This document shows, piece after piece, positions 1 through 11,610 of a stretch of 64,000 nucleotides of DNA. The notes below the pieces were generated by a model, which searched no databases, had not been told where the DNA came from, and was given only the letters and a program-made list of their open reading frames with translations. The first letter of the stretch is position 1, and each line of letters starts with the position of its first letter. This DNA comes from Camellia lanceoleosa (Eukaryota; Streptophyta; Magnoliopsida; Ericales; Theaceae): positions 188,629,154 to 188,693,153 of the forward strand of contig CM045762.1 of NCBI GenBank assembly GCA_025200525.1, read 5' to 3'. The translations under genes and the position numbers were made by a program.

Positions 1-100
1 CTCTCCGAATCCTCAACCCACTAGGCCAAACCACTGAACCCAAGCCACACCTGTGACCCAAATGTTCAAACAAATATATATAATACATAGATATACAATA

Positions 101-906
101 TGTACGGGGAGGAAATATTCCGGCGACCCGCACTTCCTTTCTTCCAAACTCCTCAGCTGTCCGATCACCTGAAAGCACAAAGGCGGTGAGCTACCCGGCG
201 GTGTGTGGCCGGAAAACACCTCCGACGCTCAAGTTAGAACCTCACACACCTGGAAAAATGACTAGAGAGAAGGGAGAGTGTTTGAGTGTAAGTCTCACTT
301 ACAAAAATTGTCCATCCCCATAAGGGGTGGCGCAGACTTGTTTATATACCTCTCTGCGCCTCATATCCACTCCCAGTGATCTCTCAACACGTGGCTCTGC
401 TATCCCATCTGTCAGCACATACACCATACCTCTGTCAGGTCACACCATGCTGGACATCACCTAATCCCAACTGCCAGCCTACTCTGTTGGAGCCGGCTGA
501 AATTGCCCAATCCATAACGTAGCTTCATGCCCAAGCACGATCTTGGCTAAGCTTGAGAGAAGCAAATGTCTGACATCCCATGGATCGTGCCCGGGATATC
601 TCGCATTCACCTTTGTCGGCCTTCCTCCCGAACAAACTCAAAACTCGGTCGACTACGCCCTTCTGGCGGGTCATCTGCTTGGCCGGTCGGCCTTCTGCCG
701 GCAATGAGCAATCGATGCGTTGGCGCCTTCGGCGCAGGATTCTTCAGGCTGCTGGGCTTGCTTGCATCCAAAGCACGCGGATCGGTTCACAATCGGTGCC
801 CTAACCGAGCACCTTCTCGGCCCAGTACCTGCTCGGCCCAAATCTTGCCCGGCGTAACTCTGTCCGGCCAAATCATCGTCGATACCGGATCATTATTTTC
901 CCCTCA
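101..906 (-). repeat. 3' LTR of the gag-only element
   Basis: This is homologous along its length to 6228-7031, with small indels. On the minus strand it starts TGAGGGGAAAATAATGATC and ends CCCCGTACA. The adjoining interior (907-930) is not strongly purine-rich on the minus strand, so the polypurine tract is weak or mutated. A TATA-like TATATAAACAAG (minus strand, about 340-352) is the likely remnant of the LTR promoter. Open frames here are LTR sequence, not genes. Confidence 0.87.
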
Positions 907-984
907 ATTGCCCTTAATTCCGTCCGCTCTAGCGTGGCGGGGATTACCATTACGATCAGCAGGGGTAGATTCACGAAACCTCAC

Positions 985-2300
985 GTTGAGCAAATACCAA
1001 TTCTTCAAAGGAGTAAACCATCTCTACCGAATCATGATTAAGCAAAACATCAACTCTTGGTAGGAGTAAATCATCTCATTTGAAGCATGATTGAGCAAAC
1101 CATCAACTCTTGGTAGGAGTAAGCATCTCATTTGGAATCGCCATGATTGAGCAAACCATCAACTCTTGTAGGAGTAAATCATCTCTTTGGAAATGCTGAT
1201 TGAGCAAACCATCAACTCTTCACCGAGTAAGCATCTCGGTGGAATCGCCGATTGAGCAAACCATCAACTCTTGGTAGGAGTAAATCATCTCATTTGGAAA
1301 TCTTGATTGAGCAAACCATCAACTCTTCAAAGGAGTAAGCATCTCGGTGGAATCGCGATTGAGCAAACCATCAACTCTTGGTAGGAGTAAATCATCTCAT
1401 TTGGAAACGCGCAGATTGAGCAAACCATCAACTCTTCGTAGGAGTAAGCATCTCATTTGGAACAACTCTTCGGTAGGAGTAAACCATCTCTCATTTGGAA
1501 CACAGTTGAGCAAACCATCAACTCTTGGTAGAGTAAGCATCTCGGTGGAACAACTCTTCGGTAGGAGTAAACCATCTCGGTGGAACAGGAGTTGAGCAAA
1601 CCATCAACTCTTGGTAGGAGTAAGCATCTCGGTGGAACAACTCTTCAATGAGTAAACCATCTCGGCTGGAACCTGGAAGTTGAGCAAACCAACAACACTT
1701 CAGACGGAGTAAGCATCTCGGTGGAACAACTCTTCAATAGGAGTAAACCATCTCATTTGGAACACGAAGTTGAGCAAACCATCAACTCTTCAAAGGAGTA
1801 AACCATCACGGTGAAATTCCACATTGAGCTATCCATCAACTCTTGTAGGAGTAAACCATCACTTTGGAATTCCTGATTGAGCTATCCATCAACTCTTCAT
1901 AGGAGTAAACCATCACGGCTGGAATTCCACAGTTGAGCTATCCATCAACTCTTCAGCCGGAGTAAACCATCACGGGAATTTAGTTGAGCTAACCATCAAC
2001 TCTTCACGGAGTAAGTCATCTCTTTGGAATTCCTTAGTTGAGCTAACCATCAACTCTTCGGTAGAGCAAATCATCTCATTTGGAATAACTCTTCACCGGA
2101 GTAAACCATCTCATTTGGAACACGAAGTTGAGCTATCCATCAACTCTTCAGCCGGAGCAAATCATCTCGGCTGGAATTCCTTAGTTGAGCTAACCATCAA
2201 CTCTTCAGCCGGAGTAAGTCATCTCGGCTGGAATTCCTCAGTTGAGCTAACCATCAACTCTTCAGCCGGAGCAAATCATCTCGGCTGGAATTCCGTAGTT
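985..2300. repeat. Minisatellite array 1 in the retrotransposon interior
   Basis: About twenty imperfect units of roughly 50-70 bp, each built on the core GAGCAAACCATCAACTCTT followed by GGAGTAAATCATCTC and a TTTGGAA or GGTGGAA tail. Unit length varies and the last units drift to GAGCTATCCATCAACTC. The array abuts the 3' LTR side of the interior. Short open frames in it are products of the repeat. Confidence 0.87.
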
Positions 2301-2304
2301 GATC

Positions 2305-4705
2305 CACTTTCTTTGGCCAAAGAAGGCGAGCAAGGTCCGCTCCGCGACTTCCTTCTTGGCGGACAAGCTCCCAAGGAACTCCAAGGAAGGCGAGCAAGGT
2401 CCGCTCATGACTTCCTACTTGGCGGACAAAAGTTCGGCCAAGGAACTCCAAGGAAGGCGAGCAAGGTCGCTCGCGACTTCCTACTTGGCGGACAAGCTCG
2501 GCCAAGGAACTCCAAGGAAGGCGAGCAAGATCCGCTCATGACTTCCTACTCGGCGGACAAGAAGCTCGGCCAAGGAACTCCAAGGAAGGCAAGGTCCGCT
2601 CATGACTTCCTACTTGGCGGACAAGCTCGGCCAAGGAACTCCAAGGAAGGCGAGCTAGGTCGCCATGACTTCCTACTTGGCAGACAAAAAGCTCGGCCTA
2701 GGAACTCCAAGGAAGGCGAGCAAGGTCCGCTCCGCGACTTCCTCCTTGGCGGACAAGAAGCTCGGCCAAGGAACTCCAAGGAAGGCGAGCAAGGTCCGCT
2801 CATGACTTCCTACTTGGCGGACAAGAAGCTCGGCCTAGGAACTCCAAGCAAGGCGAGCTAGGTCGCTCATGACTTCTTACTTGGCGGACAAGCTCGGCCA
2901 AGGAACTCCAAGGAAGGCGAGCTAGATCCGCTCCGCGACTTCCTACTTGGCGGACAAGAAGCTCAGCCAAGGAACTCCAAGGAAGGCGAGCAAGGTCCGC
3001 TCATGACTTCCTACTTGGCGGACAAGCTCGGCCAAGGAACTCCAAGGAAGGCGAGCTCGGTCCGCTCCGACTTCCTACTTGGCGGACAAGCTCGGCCAAG
3101 GAACTCCAAGGAAGGCGAGCAAGGTCGCTCCATGACTTCCTACTTGGCGGACAAGAAGCTCGGCCAAGGAACTCCAAGGAAGGCGAGCTAGGTCCGCTCA
3201 TGACTTCCTTCTTGGCGGAAAAGACGCTCGGCCAAGCGACTCCAGGGAAGGCGAGCAAGGTCCTCGCGACTTCCTACTTGGCGGACAAGCTCGGCCTAGG
3301 AACTCCAAGGAAGAGCTAGGTCGCTCATGACTTCTTACTTGGCGGACAAGAAGCCCGGCCAAGGAACTCCAAGGAAGGCGAGCTAGATCTGGCTCATGAC
3401 TTCCTACTTGGCGGACAAGCTCGGCCAAGGAACTCCAAGGAAGGCGAGCAAGGTCGCTCATGACTTCCTACTTGGCGGACAAGCTCGGCCAAGGAACTCC
3501 AAGGAAGGCGAGCTCGGTCCGCTCATGACTTCCTACTTGGCGGACAAGCTCGGCCAAGGAACTCCAAGGAAGGCGAGCAAGGTCAGCTCCATGACTTCCT
3601 ACTTGGCGGACAAGCTCGGCCAAGGGACTCCAAGGCGAGCTAGGTCGCTCGCGACTTCCTACTTGGCGGACAAGCTTGGCCAAGGAACTCCAAGGAAGGC
3701 GAGCAAGGTCGCTCATGACTTCTACTTGGCGGACAAGATCGGCCAAGGAACTCCAAGGAAGGCGAGCAAGGTCTCATGACTTCCTACTTGGCGGACAAGA
3801 TCAGCTCGGCCAAGGAACTCCAAGGAAGCGAGCAAGGTCCGCTCCGCGACTTCCTACTTGGCGGACAAGATCAGCTCGGCCAAGGTGGCGGACAAGATCA
3901 GCTCGGCCAAGGAACTCCAAGGAAGGCGAGCAAGGTCCGCTCCGCGACTTCCTACTTGGCGGACAAGATCAGCTCGGCCAAGGAACTCCAAGGAAGGCGA
4001 GCAAGGTCCGCTCCGCGACTTCCTACTTGGCGGACAAGATCAGCTCGGCCAAGGTGGCGGACAAGATCAGCTCGGCCAAGGAACTCCAAGGAAGGCGAGC
4101 AAGGTCCGCTCCGCGACTTCCTACTTGGCGGACAAGAAGCTTGGCCAAGGAACTCCAAGGAAGGCGAGCAAGGTCCGCTCCGCGGCTTCCTACTTGGCGG
4201 ACAAGATCAGCTCGGCCAAGGAACTCCAAGGAAGGCGAGCAAGGTCCGCTCCGCGACTTCCTACTTGGCGGACAAGATCAGCTCGGCCAAGGAACTCCAA
4301 GGAAGGCGAGCAAGGTCCGCTCCGCGACTTCCTACTTGGCGGACAAGATCAGCTCGGCCAAGGTGGTGGACAAGATCAGCTCGGCCAAGGAACTCCAAGG
4401 AAGGCGAGCAAGGTCCGCTCTGCGACTTCCTACTTGGCGGACAAGATCAGCTCGGCCAAGGAACTCCAAGGAAGGCGAGCAAGGTCCGCTCCGCGACTTC
4501 CTACTTGGCGGACAAGATCAGCTCGGCCAAGGTGGCGGACAAGATCAGCTCGGCCAAGGAACTCCAAGGAAGACGAGCAAGGTCCGCTCTGCGACTTCCT
4601 ACTTGGCGGACAAGATCAGCTCGGCCAAGGAACTCCAAGGAAGGCGAGCAAGGTCCGCTCTGCGACTTCCTACTTGGCGGACAAGATCAGCTCGGCCAAG
4701 GAGTA
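2305..4705. repeat. Minisatellite array 2 with higher-order structure
   Basis: Roughly thirty to thirty-five units of about 65-80 bp built on GGCCAAGGAACTCCAAGGAA, GGCGAGCAAGGTCCGCTC and GACTTCCTACTTGGCGGACA. From about 3780 rightwards the units become more uniform and gain GATCAGCTCGGCCAAG, in places duplicated as a GGTGGCGGACAA insert, giving a higher-order pattern. Long frames of up to about 360 codons run through it on both strands because units are nearly identical. They show no protein-like conservation and I do not call them genes. Confidence 0.88.
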
Positions 4706-4739
4706 AGTCATCGTGGGAACCTTGGTTGGCCCCGATTCA

Positions 4740-6210
4740 CTATATTATTTGGACACAACAAAGTTCTTGACAAAAGTAATTCACTTCTATTACATTGACA
4801 AAAGAGTATTTCCATTTAGAAGTGTAAGAAACAAATCCTTCCTCAAAAATTACATACGGCCGCATTCCATGGCGAGTGCGCCTTGCCATCCAAATCTTCC
4901 AAGTGGTATGCCCCCTTGCGGTTTGCCCTAAGCTTGCCTTCTTTAGAACCAGCGCCCACTTGTCCGTTGCCACCGGGGTTGTCTTCGCGGTGGGCACCGC
5001 TGCATCATCCTCTACTCGGATGTACTCATTAATGCGCTGCATTAGGTGCCACATGGATGTCTGCTGGCTCATTGTAAGCGAGTCCCTCAGCCTATGTCCG
5101 ACCGGGAGACCGCGCTTATATTGGGTGATTGCCAGGTTGGGGCAATCTAGGATCGTTGAAGGTTTCCCGATGCACAGGTTATGCGCCTTCAACGTGTCGC
5201 TCGGCTCCATCTTGACACCGAAGGTGGTCGACCTCCTTTGGTGTTTTGGTGTTGGTCGAAGCGCGTCACAAAGGCTTGACCAAGCTAACGCCACTTGCTA
5301 TACTCTCCCGTGACCTCGAACCATTTCAAACCCAACTCGCCCAAACTTGACGGAAAGACCCGGGCACATAAGAGCATCATTACGCCTTATGTCCGCCATA
5401 ACTGTCGGAAATGACTTACATGCATGTGCAGTCGATCTTTAAAATAAATAAAAGTGAACTTTGGTGGTGGAAGCCGTAGGAAGCGGTATTTTCTATCTCA
5501 AGGAAAAGGAGTGGCCTTCGGCTGGCTAAATTTGTATCTAGAAGGGATGGCGCCGCTTGGCGGGTGGAAACATTCCGACCTCCTCCAGTGTGGACTCCAT
5601 AGGAGTAGCCTGGCTTGGCACCCTCGAGCCTCCGCCGGCCAGCCTTCCTTCAAAGCGCATAAATCCTCTGTCTGGTAGATGGGAGTACCTCGGCGTCGTC
5701 TCCGGACGTGAGGGCTGTAGGAGGCTGTCTGCTTGTTGGACTTTCTGTGCGCACATCGGAATCACCATCTCTGCAACCGGTAATAGAAATGGTGAGTGTG
5801 CCTCGACTCTGGTGGTGAGCAGCGGGATGGGGTGCGCTCACTTGTGGTCACCCTCCAGTACACCCTTCCTTTGACATGCCGCTTAAGCTCCTCCATCTCT
5901 GCCGCCATTCATGGGATGACGGCGTTTTGGTCTCGCAACTTGTGTTCGAACGTGCAGAGTGTGACTCTCTCCGCCGCCGATGACCGTCTGGACTCCGCGA
6001 ACGACCATGACTTCTTCCGCGCTTATTTCCCGCATCTCCCAACTGTCCTCCGGGGAGCGTCTCCAAGTCTGCCATTGGAAGGACGGTGGGATGTTCTTCT
6101 CCCGGTTAAACTCCGGTGGCTCTGCGATGGCGAGCAGCGGAAACTTCGTCGTTGTTTGCCATGGACGGCGATCGAATGAACTTGGAAGACAAGGTTTTAT
6201 CATCAAGTTT
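4740..6210 (-). pseudogene. Degenerate retrotransposon gag
   Basis: The best frame (5294-4740, minus) contains ITQYKRGLPVGHRLRDSLTM followed by a HLMQRINEYIRVEDDA stretch. This matches the end of the plant Ty3/gypsy gag core (the KxGLP...LRxSL...LMxRIxEYxRxEDD signature of the Retrotrans_gag family). The N-terminal part (about 6200-5300) is spread over several frames broken by stops and frameshifts, for example an Arg/Ser-rich stretch at 6075-5848. Gag would form the virus-like particle around the element RNA. No zinc knuckle is recognisable. No pol follows; the coding part ends against minisatellite array 2. As it stands it could not make a full Gag. Confidence 0.72.
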
Positions 6211-6227
6211 CCTGAGCAGGCGCCAAT
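6211..6227 (-). other. Primer-binding site of the gag-only element
   Basis: On the minus strand the sequence directly after the LTR end (CCCCGCACA) reads ATTGGCGCCTGCTCAGG. The TTGGCGCC core next to an LTR CA terminus is typical of plant Ty3/gypsy primer sites, where a tRNA 3' end primes minus-strand DNA synthesis. This site marks 6228-7031 as the 5' LTR. Confidence 0.78.
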
Positions 6228-7031
6228 TGTGCGGGGAGGAAGTATTCCGGCGACCCGCACTTCCTTCCTTCCAAACTCCTCAGCTGTCCGATCACCTGAA
6301 AGCACAAAGGCGGTGAGCTACCCGGCGGTGTGTGGCCGGAAAACACCTCCGACGCTCAAGTTAGAACCTCACACACCTGGAAAAATGACTAGAGAGAAGG
6401 GAGAGTGTTTGAGTGTAAGTCTCACTTACAAAAATTGTCCATCCCCATAAGGGGTGGCGCAGACTTGTTTATATACCTCTCGCCTCATATCCACTCCCGA
6501 GGATCTCTCAACACGTGGCTCTACTATACCATCTGTCAGCACATACACCATACCTCTGTCAGGTCACACCATGCTGGACATCACCTAATCCCAATGCCCG
6601 GCCTTCTCTGTTGGAGCCGGCCGAGCCGCCAATCCATAAGCCAGGTGCTTCATGCCCAAACGATCTTTGGCTAAGCTTGAGAACCGGTCAGGCAAAGATC
6701 CCTATTTGGATCGTGCGGGATATCTCGCATTCACCTTTATCGGCCTTTCCCGAACAAACTCATAACTCGATCGACTCGCCCTTCTGGCCGGTCATCTGCT
6801 TGGCGATCGGCCTTCTGTAAGCAATGAAACTTTCGATCGTTGGCGCCTTCCGGTAGCCGGATTCTTCAGCTAACTGGGCTTGCTTGCATCCAAAGCCGCA
6901 TCGGTTCCACAATCGGTGCCCTAACCGAGCACCTTCTCGGCCCAGTACCTGCTCGGCCCAAATCTTGCCCGGCGTAACTCTGTCCGGCCAAATCTGTCCG
7001 GCACGGTACCAGATCATTATTTTCCCACTCA
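6228..7031 (-). repeat. 5' LTR of the gag-only element
   Basis: Paired with 101-906. It ends on the plus strand in CCCACTCA, followed directly by the target duplication CAATA (7032-7036). A minus-strand TATATAAACAAG (about 6465-6478) is the probable core promoter, with transcription running left into the gag and minisatellite interior. Confidence 0.87.
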
Positions 7032-7367
7032 CAATACATATACATATATATATATACAACTCTTCCGCCTCTCCTATTTTTTGTCTCATTCTTCCTTCCT
7101 ATTTTTGTCTCACTCTCTCTTCCTTCATCTTCTTCGAACGTCGTGTCTGGCGCACGATTTCAACAATCGCGACGCTGATCGACAGGCTATCGAATCCTGC
7201 CCCGATTGTCAATGATCGTCTCGAGCCTTCCTCCCTCTTTGTCTTCTTCTTTGGCTTCATCATCTTCTTAAGTTGAGGCTTGCAATAGAGAGAGGCAGAG
7301 CGAAAGCCTGCAAACTTTCTCTGCCACCACTCTGCAACCTCTTTCTTTTGCATTACTCTTCTCTGCT

Positions 7368-7856
7368 ATGGCCTCTTCACAAGGTTCTCTCACTCTTTTT
7401 CCAGACCTAAATGAGTCTACAATAGAGATGGCCAATTCCGACTCCCCTGAACCTCAACCACAGGCTCCTCCTCCTTCTCATGTTTTCAACTTTCCAGCGA
7501 TGTCAGTTGAACAAATCATGGCTGCACAGTCTGACATTGAAGCAAACTCGTATACGCTAAGGTCATGTGTGGAGGGCGTGACAGCGGTCTCCAACTTGTC
7601 CCGTCGACTGCAGAACAGAACGTGTGAAGTACATCAGTTACATGCACAACTCTCCCTTCTTCAACGTGTGTACAAAGATGCTCGAGTAGAAATTAGTGCG
7701 CTGAAAAAGTAGAACAAAGAGCTGAAACGACTGACAACCTCCGTGACTCGATTCGGAGTTCCTTCGCACAACCAATTTGATGGTCGGCAAGGAATAATCT
7801 CATTTGGAAGCTCTGCTAAGGCCAAGGCAGAGTCTTCAAAAGCTCCGAAGGAGTAA
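7368..7856 (+). pseudogene. Unknown 162-codon coiled-coil ORF with one in-frame TAG
   Basis: An ATG at 7368 follows a CT-rich, 5'UTR-like leader. The frame runs 114 codons to TAG at 7710-7712, then continues in the same frame for 47 more sense codons to TAA at 7854-7856, so one nonsense change appears to have cut a protein of about 161 residues. The N-terminus has [11 protein letters not shown] (a DLN core resembling EAR repression motifs) and a Pro/Gln-rich stretch. Residues about 45-125 look helical and coiled-coil ([20 protein letters not shown], then ISALKK-stop-NKELKRL). AATAAA occurs at about 7907. The LTR element inserted 336 bp upstream of the ATG. I do not recognise the family; it could be a host gene or a domesticated or element-encoded ORF. 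Readthrough of the TAG is possible but not shown. Confidence 0.5.
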
Positions 7857-8034
7857 AGACGAAGTGAGGCAGCTGATGGTAAAGTCAAGCAATGAAGTTG
7901 TGTGCAAATAAAGCTGGTTGTAATCTTCGCCGCCGGCTTGCTGCCGGAGAAGAAAGAAGAAAAAGATTCATCTCTCTCTCTCTCTTTTTGTTTTTGTTTT
8001 TGTTTTTGTTTTGTTTTTTTGTTTTGTTTTGTTT

Positions 8035-8066
<32 letters not shown>

Positions 8067-8318
8067 TGTTTTTTTGTTTTTTTTTTTGTTTTTGTCTCTG
8101 TAATCGGGGATGTCCTTCCCTAACTGCAATAAAATCAGTTTAGTTTTTGCACATCAATGGCGTGACTGGCAAATCACTTTAAATTTGAAAACATTTTTGT
8201 TTGATTGAATTTGAGAGTGATTGAATTTTGAACTCTGAATTAAACATTGATTCTATACTGACCTGAATCAACAAATGACCTAACGAACTGAAATAAAAAA
8301 AGAAAAGCAAATTAATCC
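7857..8318. repeat. Poly-T / TTTTTG low-complexity tract and flanks
   Basis: A CT microsatellite (about 7972-7987) runs into a long tract of TTTTTG and TTTTG units (7987-8092). AATAAA occurs at about 8129. The rest is unique sequence with no coding signal. It may hold the 3' UTR of the upstream ORF. Phe-rich open frames here are artefacts of the tract. Confidence 0.7.
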
Positions 8319-8505
8319 AAACACACTTATATACACTGACTAGTATAAATACACCGATTGGTATAAATATACTGACTAGTATGAAAGGAATACACTTATA
8401 TACACTGACTGGTATGAATACCCTGATTGGTATGAATACACTGACTGGTATGAATACACACTTATATACACTGATTGGTATAAATACACACTCATATGCA
8501 CCGAC
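8319..8505. repeat. Short tandem repeat, about 20-bp unit
   Basis: Repeated ACACTGACTGGTATGAATAC-type units, with variants CTGATTGGTATAAATACAC and ACTTATATACACTGACT. Seen directly; there is no evidence of function. Confidence 0.75.
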
Positions 8506-8869
8506 GAGTTGACTCAAGTGGTGGAGAAGACAGAATCTCGAACTTTACTATGCCCCTAGTTCATTGCCTTGACCCCTTTTTTGTCTCTTGATTTTTTTGT
8601 AAACATGTTTTGATCAACATGAGAGTTAGATTAGCATACTTATTCCATTTTCTGTTTCAAATCATGTAAGCTAAACTCTGAGCACTAAAAATTTTTCCTT
8701 TTCAAATCCAAAAAATGGTCCAAGTTTTGCAAAAATGGAACAATTTTCGAGAAAAATTAGTCAGCTTCATTCAAATTAATCAAAACCTATTTTTGCAAAT
8801 GGCCACTACTCAACTAACATGGAATCAACCATTGGGGTGCATAGTCCCAAACCAGATAATCAAAGGTGA

Positions 8870-9010
8870 TATCTGAACCAAGCCAACCGAACCGAATGAA
8901 GCCGAGCAAAACTGGACCAAACCGAACCGCCGAACCAAACCGAACCAAGTTGAATCGAAACCAACTGAACTGAGCAGAAGGAAGATACACCAATCAAACA
9001 TGGATAGGAC
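8870..9010. repeat. AACCGAACC-rich low-complexity stretch
   Basis: Repeated ACCAAACCGAACC-type motifs, followed by two copies of GATACACCAATCAAACATGG (about 8984 and 9025). Non-coding. Confidence 0.65.
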
Positions 9011-9079
9011 AACCAAGTCGACTAAAGATACACCAATCAAACATGGGCAAAATGAATGAGTTGAAAAATTATTGGGGCC

Positions 9080-10230
9080 GAACTTCAAGATAAAGCTACC
9101 TACGTATCCTTAAGATAGGAATCAGGCCATCGTAGTTCCGGCTAAGGGTCACTCGGGTATTGGCACTCTCCTTTTGTGCTCTAACTTTTGCCAAAGCCGC
9201 CCTTTTGGGTTTTCAACCTTGCGATCTTCTCTTTTTATCATTTTTTTATTTTTGTTTTTCATTTTGTTCATTTTTTTTTATTTCTTTTGAGTTTCTATTT
9301 TTTTGTTTTTCTGCTCTAACTTTTGACTGGGTCGCCCTTCCGGATTTTCAGCCCAACGAGCCTCTCAAGGGTTACTTTTATTCTAACTTGTCTATGTTGA
9401 TTGGGTGTGAAATCTCTGGGCCATGTATAAACGACTGCTACACTTGATCAGTAGATATGATGATGTAGGGACTAGGCTAATTGGGTCTGAATTTGCCTCT
9501 AGTGTTGCCCCTAGTGTAGTGGATAGGACCTCGACTGTCCTTCAATAATAAAATTCATTCTCTCAAATTCTGGGTTTGGCCTTTCTGGGCGGTCTTCATT
9601 AGGAAACGATTTAGTTTTAACTCTTTGATCGCATCCAACCTTTTGCCCTTAGTTCAAGGGTTGCTTCAAATCTAAATCACATCCAACCTTCTTGCCCCTA
9701 GTTCAAGAGTTGCTTCCAATTTGAATTTCTGGCTCTACATAGTTTTGGCTAAGGTTCACTCGGATATTGACACTCTCCTTTTACGCTCTAACTTTTGCCA
9801 AAGCCGCCATTTCGGGTTTTCAACCTTGCGAGCTTTTCATTTTTCTTTTTATTTTTTCTTCCCCCTCTTTTTTTTGTGTTCTAACTTTTGCCTGGGTCGC
9901 CTTTCCGGGTTTTCAACCCAGCGAGCCTCTCAAGGGTGGTACCTTATTGCCCCTAGTTTAAGGGCTGCCTCTATTTCATCTATGCAAGCCTCACACTTTT
10001 GCCCATAGTTCAAGGGCTGTTTCAAATCGAAATCACATTCTCTGCCCTGAGTTCAAGGTCTGTTTCCAATCTGGATCACATCATTGCCCCTAGTTCAAGG
10101 GCTATTTCCAATCTAAATCATATTCAACCTTATTGCCCCTAGTTGAAGAGCTGCTTCCATTTGAATCACATCATGGCCCCTGGTTCAAGGGCTATTTCCA
10201 ATTCGGCTATGCAAGCCTTACACTTTGAAT
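9080..10230. repeat. Internally repeated non-coding segment of the Tat-like interior
   Basis: A block resembling GCTCTAACTTTTGCCAAAGC plus GGGTTTTCAACC occurs about four times (near 9178, 9310, 9785 and 9880). A second motif, TTGCCCCTAGTTCAAGGGCT, recurs about eight times between 9640 and 10200, each followed by a TTCCAATCTAAATCACATC-like tail. No protein frame is conserved across the copies. Confidence 0.7.
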
Positions 10231-11592
10231 AATCATTGAATACTTCGAATCAAGGTTTGAAAGCTAAGGAGCTAGGGAGGTCGGGCCTCGAGTCAAGAGG
10301 GATCCTATGCTATATAACTAATTCTAGGCATGTCTTCGTAAGACCACGCAAAAACAGTTTTTGAAATCTTTTCGCAAAGTGACTAATCACTCGTACTCTT
10401 ACAAAGATAAGATAGAACCAATTTGGACCAAGCCAGGATCCTTCTCAGTACCCATATTAACAAAAATGATTTTCTTCATCAAAGGCTTAGCACACCTCTC
10501 TTTCTCTCAGTTGATCAAAATTTGCAAATCCCGAGGAAATTCTTCCTCTTCGTTTTTATCAGAGTTTTTGGAAAAAGTTTTGAAAAACTTTGGTCAATGC
10601 AATGATTTAAAGGCACAGAGAAGTAGGCAGACTCTACGGCCTTTTGTTTTTCTATTTATTGAAAAGAGACTATGACTCAGACATGGCAACTTTTGACAAC
10701 ATACTACAGACAGAAATGTCTAGGTTAGCACTATCGAAATCAAAGACTCTGACTCATTAGGCTGACTCGAGCCTGACTCTAACTCTACAAACTTGGTGGA
10801 GTCAAACTTAGACTCAATGCTCAATTCAGAACTCAGAATAAAACCATTCTCAAATTGCCAGCCAAAGTGTGGGCGATCGACAACATTCAAAATAAAGCCC
10901 GTGCCCCAATCACAAAGATGGTCGACTTTGTGGGATATCAGCATTTTTTTTTATTTTATTTTATGTTTTTGTTATTTTTTTGTTTTTGAAGTAATGGTGC
11001 TAAACTGAACAACCTGAACCACTCATTCGAATTTGAGAATCCCTGTATAGATCCAATACATTGCACATAAAGCAAGAAAGAGAACAAACACCCCTAAAGA
11101 GGATGGGGTTATCCTGTCCTGGCTTGAAATGATCTAGGGTTTCACTATTCAAACAAACGGTATCATACATCCTAGAAATGGGAAAGCATCCTGTCCTAGT
11201 TTGAAAGGTACTATAGCTCACTATATGTACAAGGTTAACTGTGTTCTAAGGGTTGAAATCAAGGTGACGTTACCAAAGAGTCCTTTGGGTCATAACCAAT
11301 AAAGATCTCAGGAAATCAGAAGAGTCAAATAGCCTTTCTTCGGAGTCTGAGAACCTTAGATAGCAGAGCTAGATAGCAAAGCTACCCTTTTGACAAATCT
11401 CAAAAGGTTACAACACAAGGCCTCTAAAGTAACGTAGAGATAGGTGCAGTGTCACAAAAAGTATGCTTGTGTTCCCACCAGTATCTGGGCAACACAGGAA
11501 CTTTAAGTGCACCAATGCATACAATGCAATAAACATATAATTGAAAATAAAAGTCATATCATGGAGTTCGAGTCAAGGTCTCATAAATCCCC
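10231..11592. other. Non-coding interior next to the Tat-like primer site
   Basis: Unique-looking sequence of moderate GC with short T-rich tracts and no supported gene. Position and orientation suggest it is the leader region of the truncated Tat-like element. Nothing else is recognisable. Confidence 0.5.
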
Positions 11593-11610
11593 AATAGAGT
11601 CGCCAGAAAC
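11593..11610 (-). other. Primer-binding site of the Tat/Ogre-like element
   Basis: On the minus strand, immediately after the LTR terminus TTACA, the sequence is GTTTCTGGCGACTCTATTGG. TGGCGACTC is the conserved core of this site in plant Tat/Ogre elements and gives the orientation. Confidence 0.75.

Larger units (their letters stand above)
101..7031 (-). mobile_element. Complete gag-only LTR retrotransposon with minisatellite arrays (TR-GAG/LARD-like)
   Basis: Two similar LTRs (101-906 and 6228-7031), each reading TG...CA on the minus strand, bound the element. A perfect 5-bp target duplication CAATA lies at 96-100 and 7032-7036. A primer-binding site beginning TTGGCGCC directly follows the right-hand LTR on the minus strand, which fixes the orientation. 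The interior holds a degenerate gag (about 6210-4740) and two long tandem arrays (about 985-2300 and 2305-4705). I find no protease, integrase, reverse transcriptase or RNase H. Gag with no pol matches what is known of non-autonomous TR-GAG elements, which borrow enzymes from a relative; that assignment is inference. The LTRs differ by many substitutions and small indels, so the insertion is not recent. Confidence 0.88.

Noticed and set aside
566..1063. 165-codon plus-strand frame
   Set aside because: Lies in the LTR and first repeat units, and no related frame of that length exists in the partner LTR.
985..4705. Possible CRISPR-like array
   Set aside because: Units are contiguous, variable in length, without constant repeat plus unique spacers, and lie inside a plant retrotransposon.
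2115..4798. Several long open frames (up to about 360 codons) on both strands
   Set aside because: They are translations of a near-identical minisatellite; frames are open because stop-free units repeat. Overlapping frames in different phases are equally long.
7892..8143. Phe-rich frames of 73-83 codons
   Set aside because: Direct product of the TTTTTG tract.
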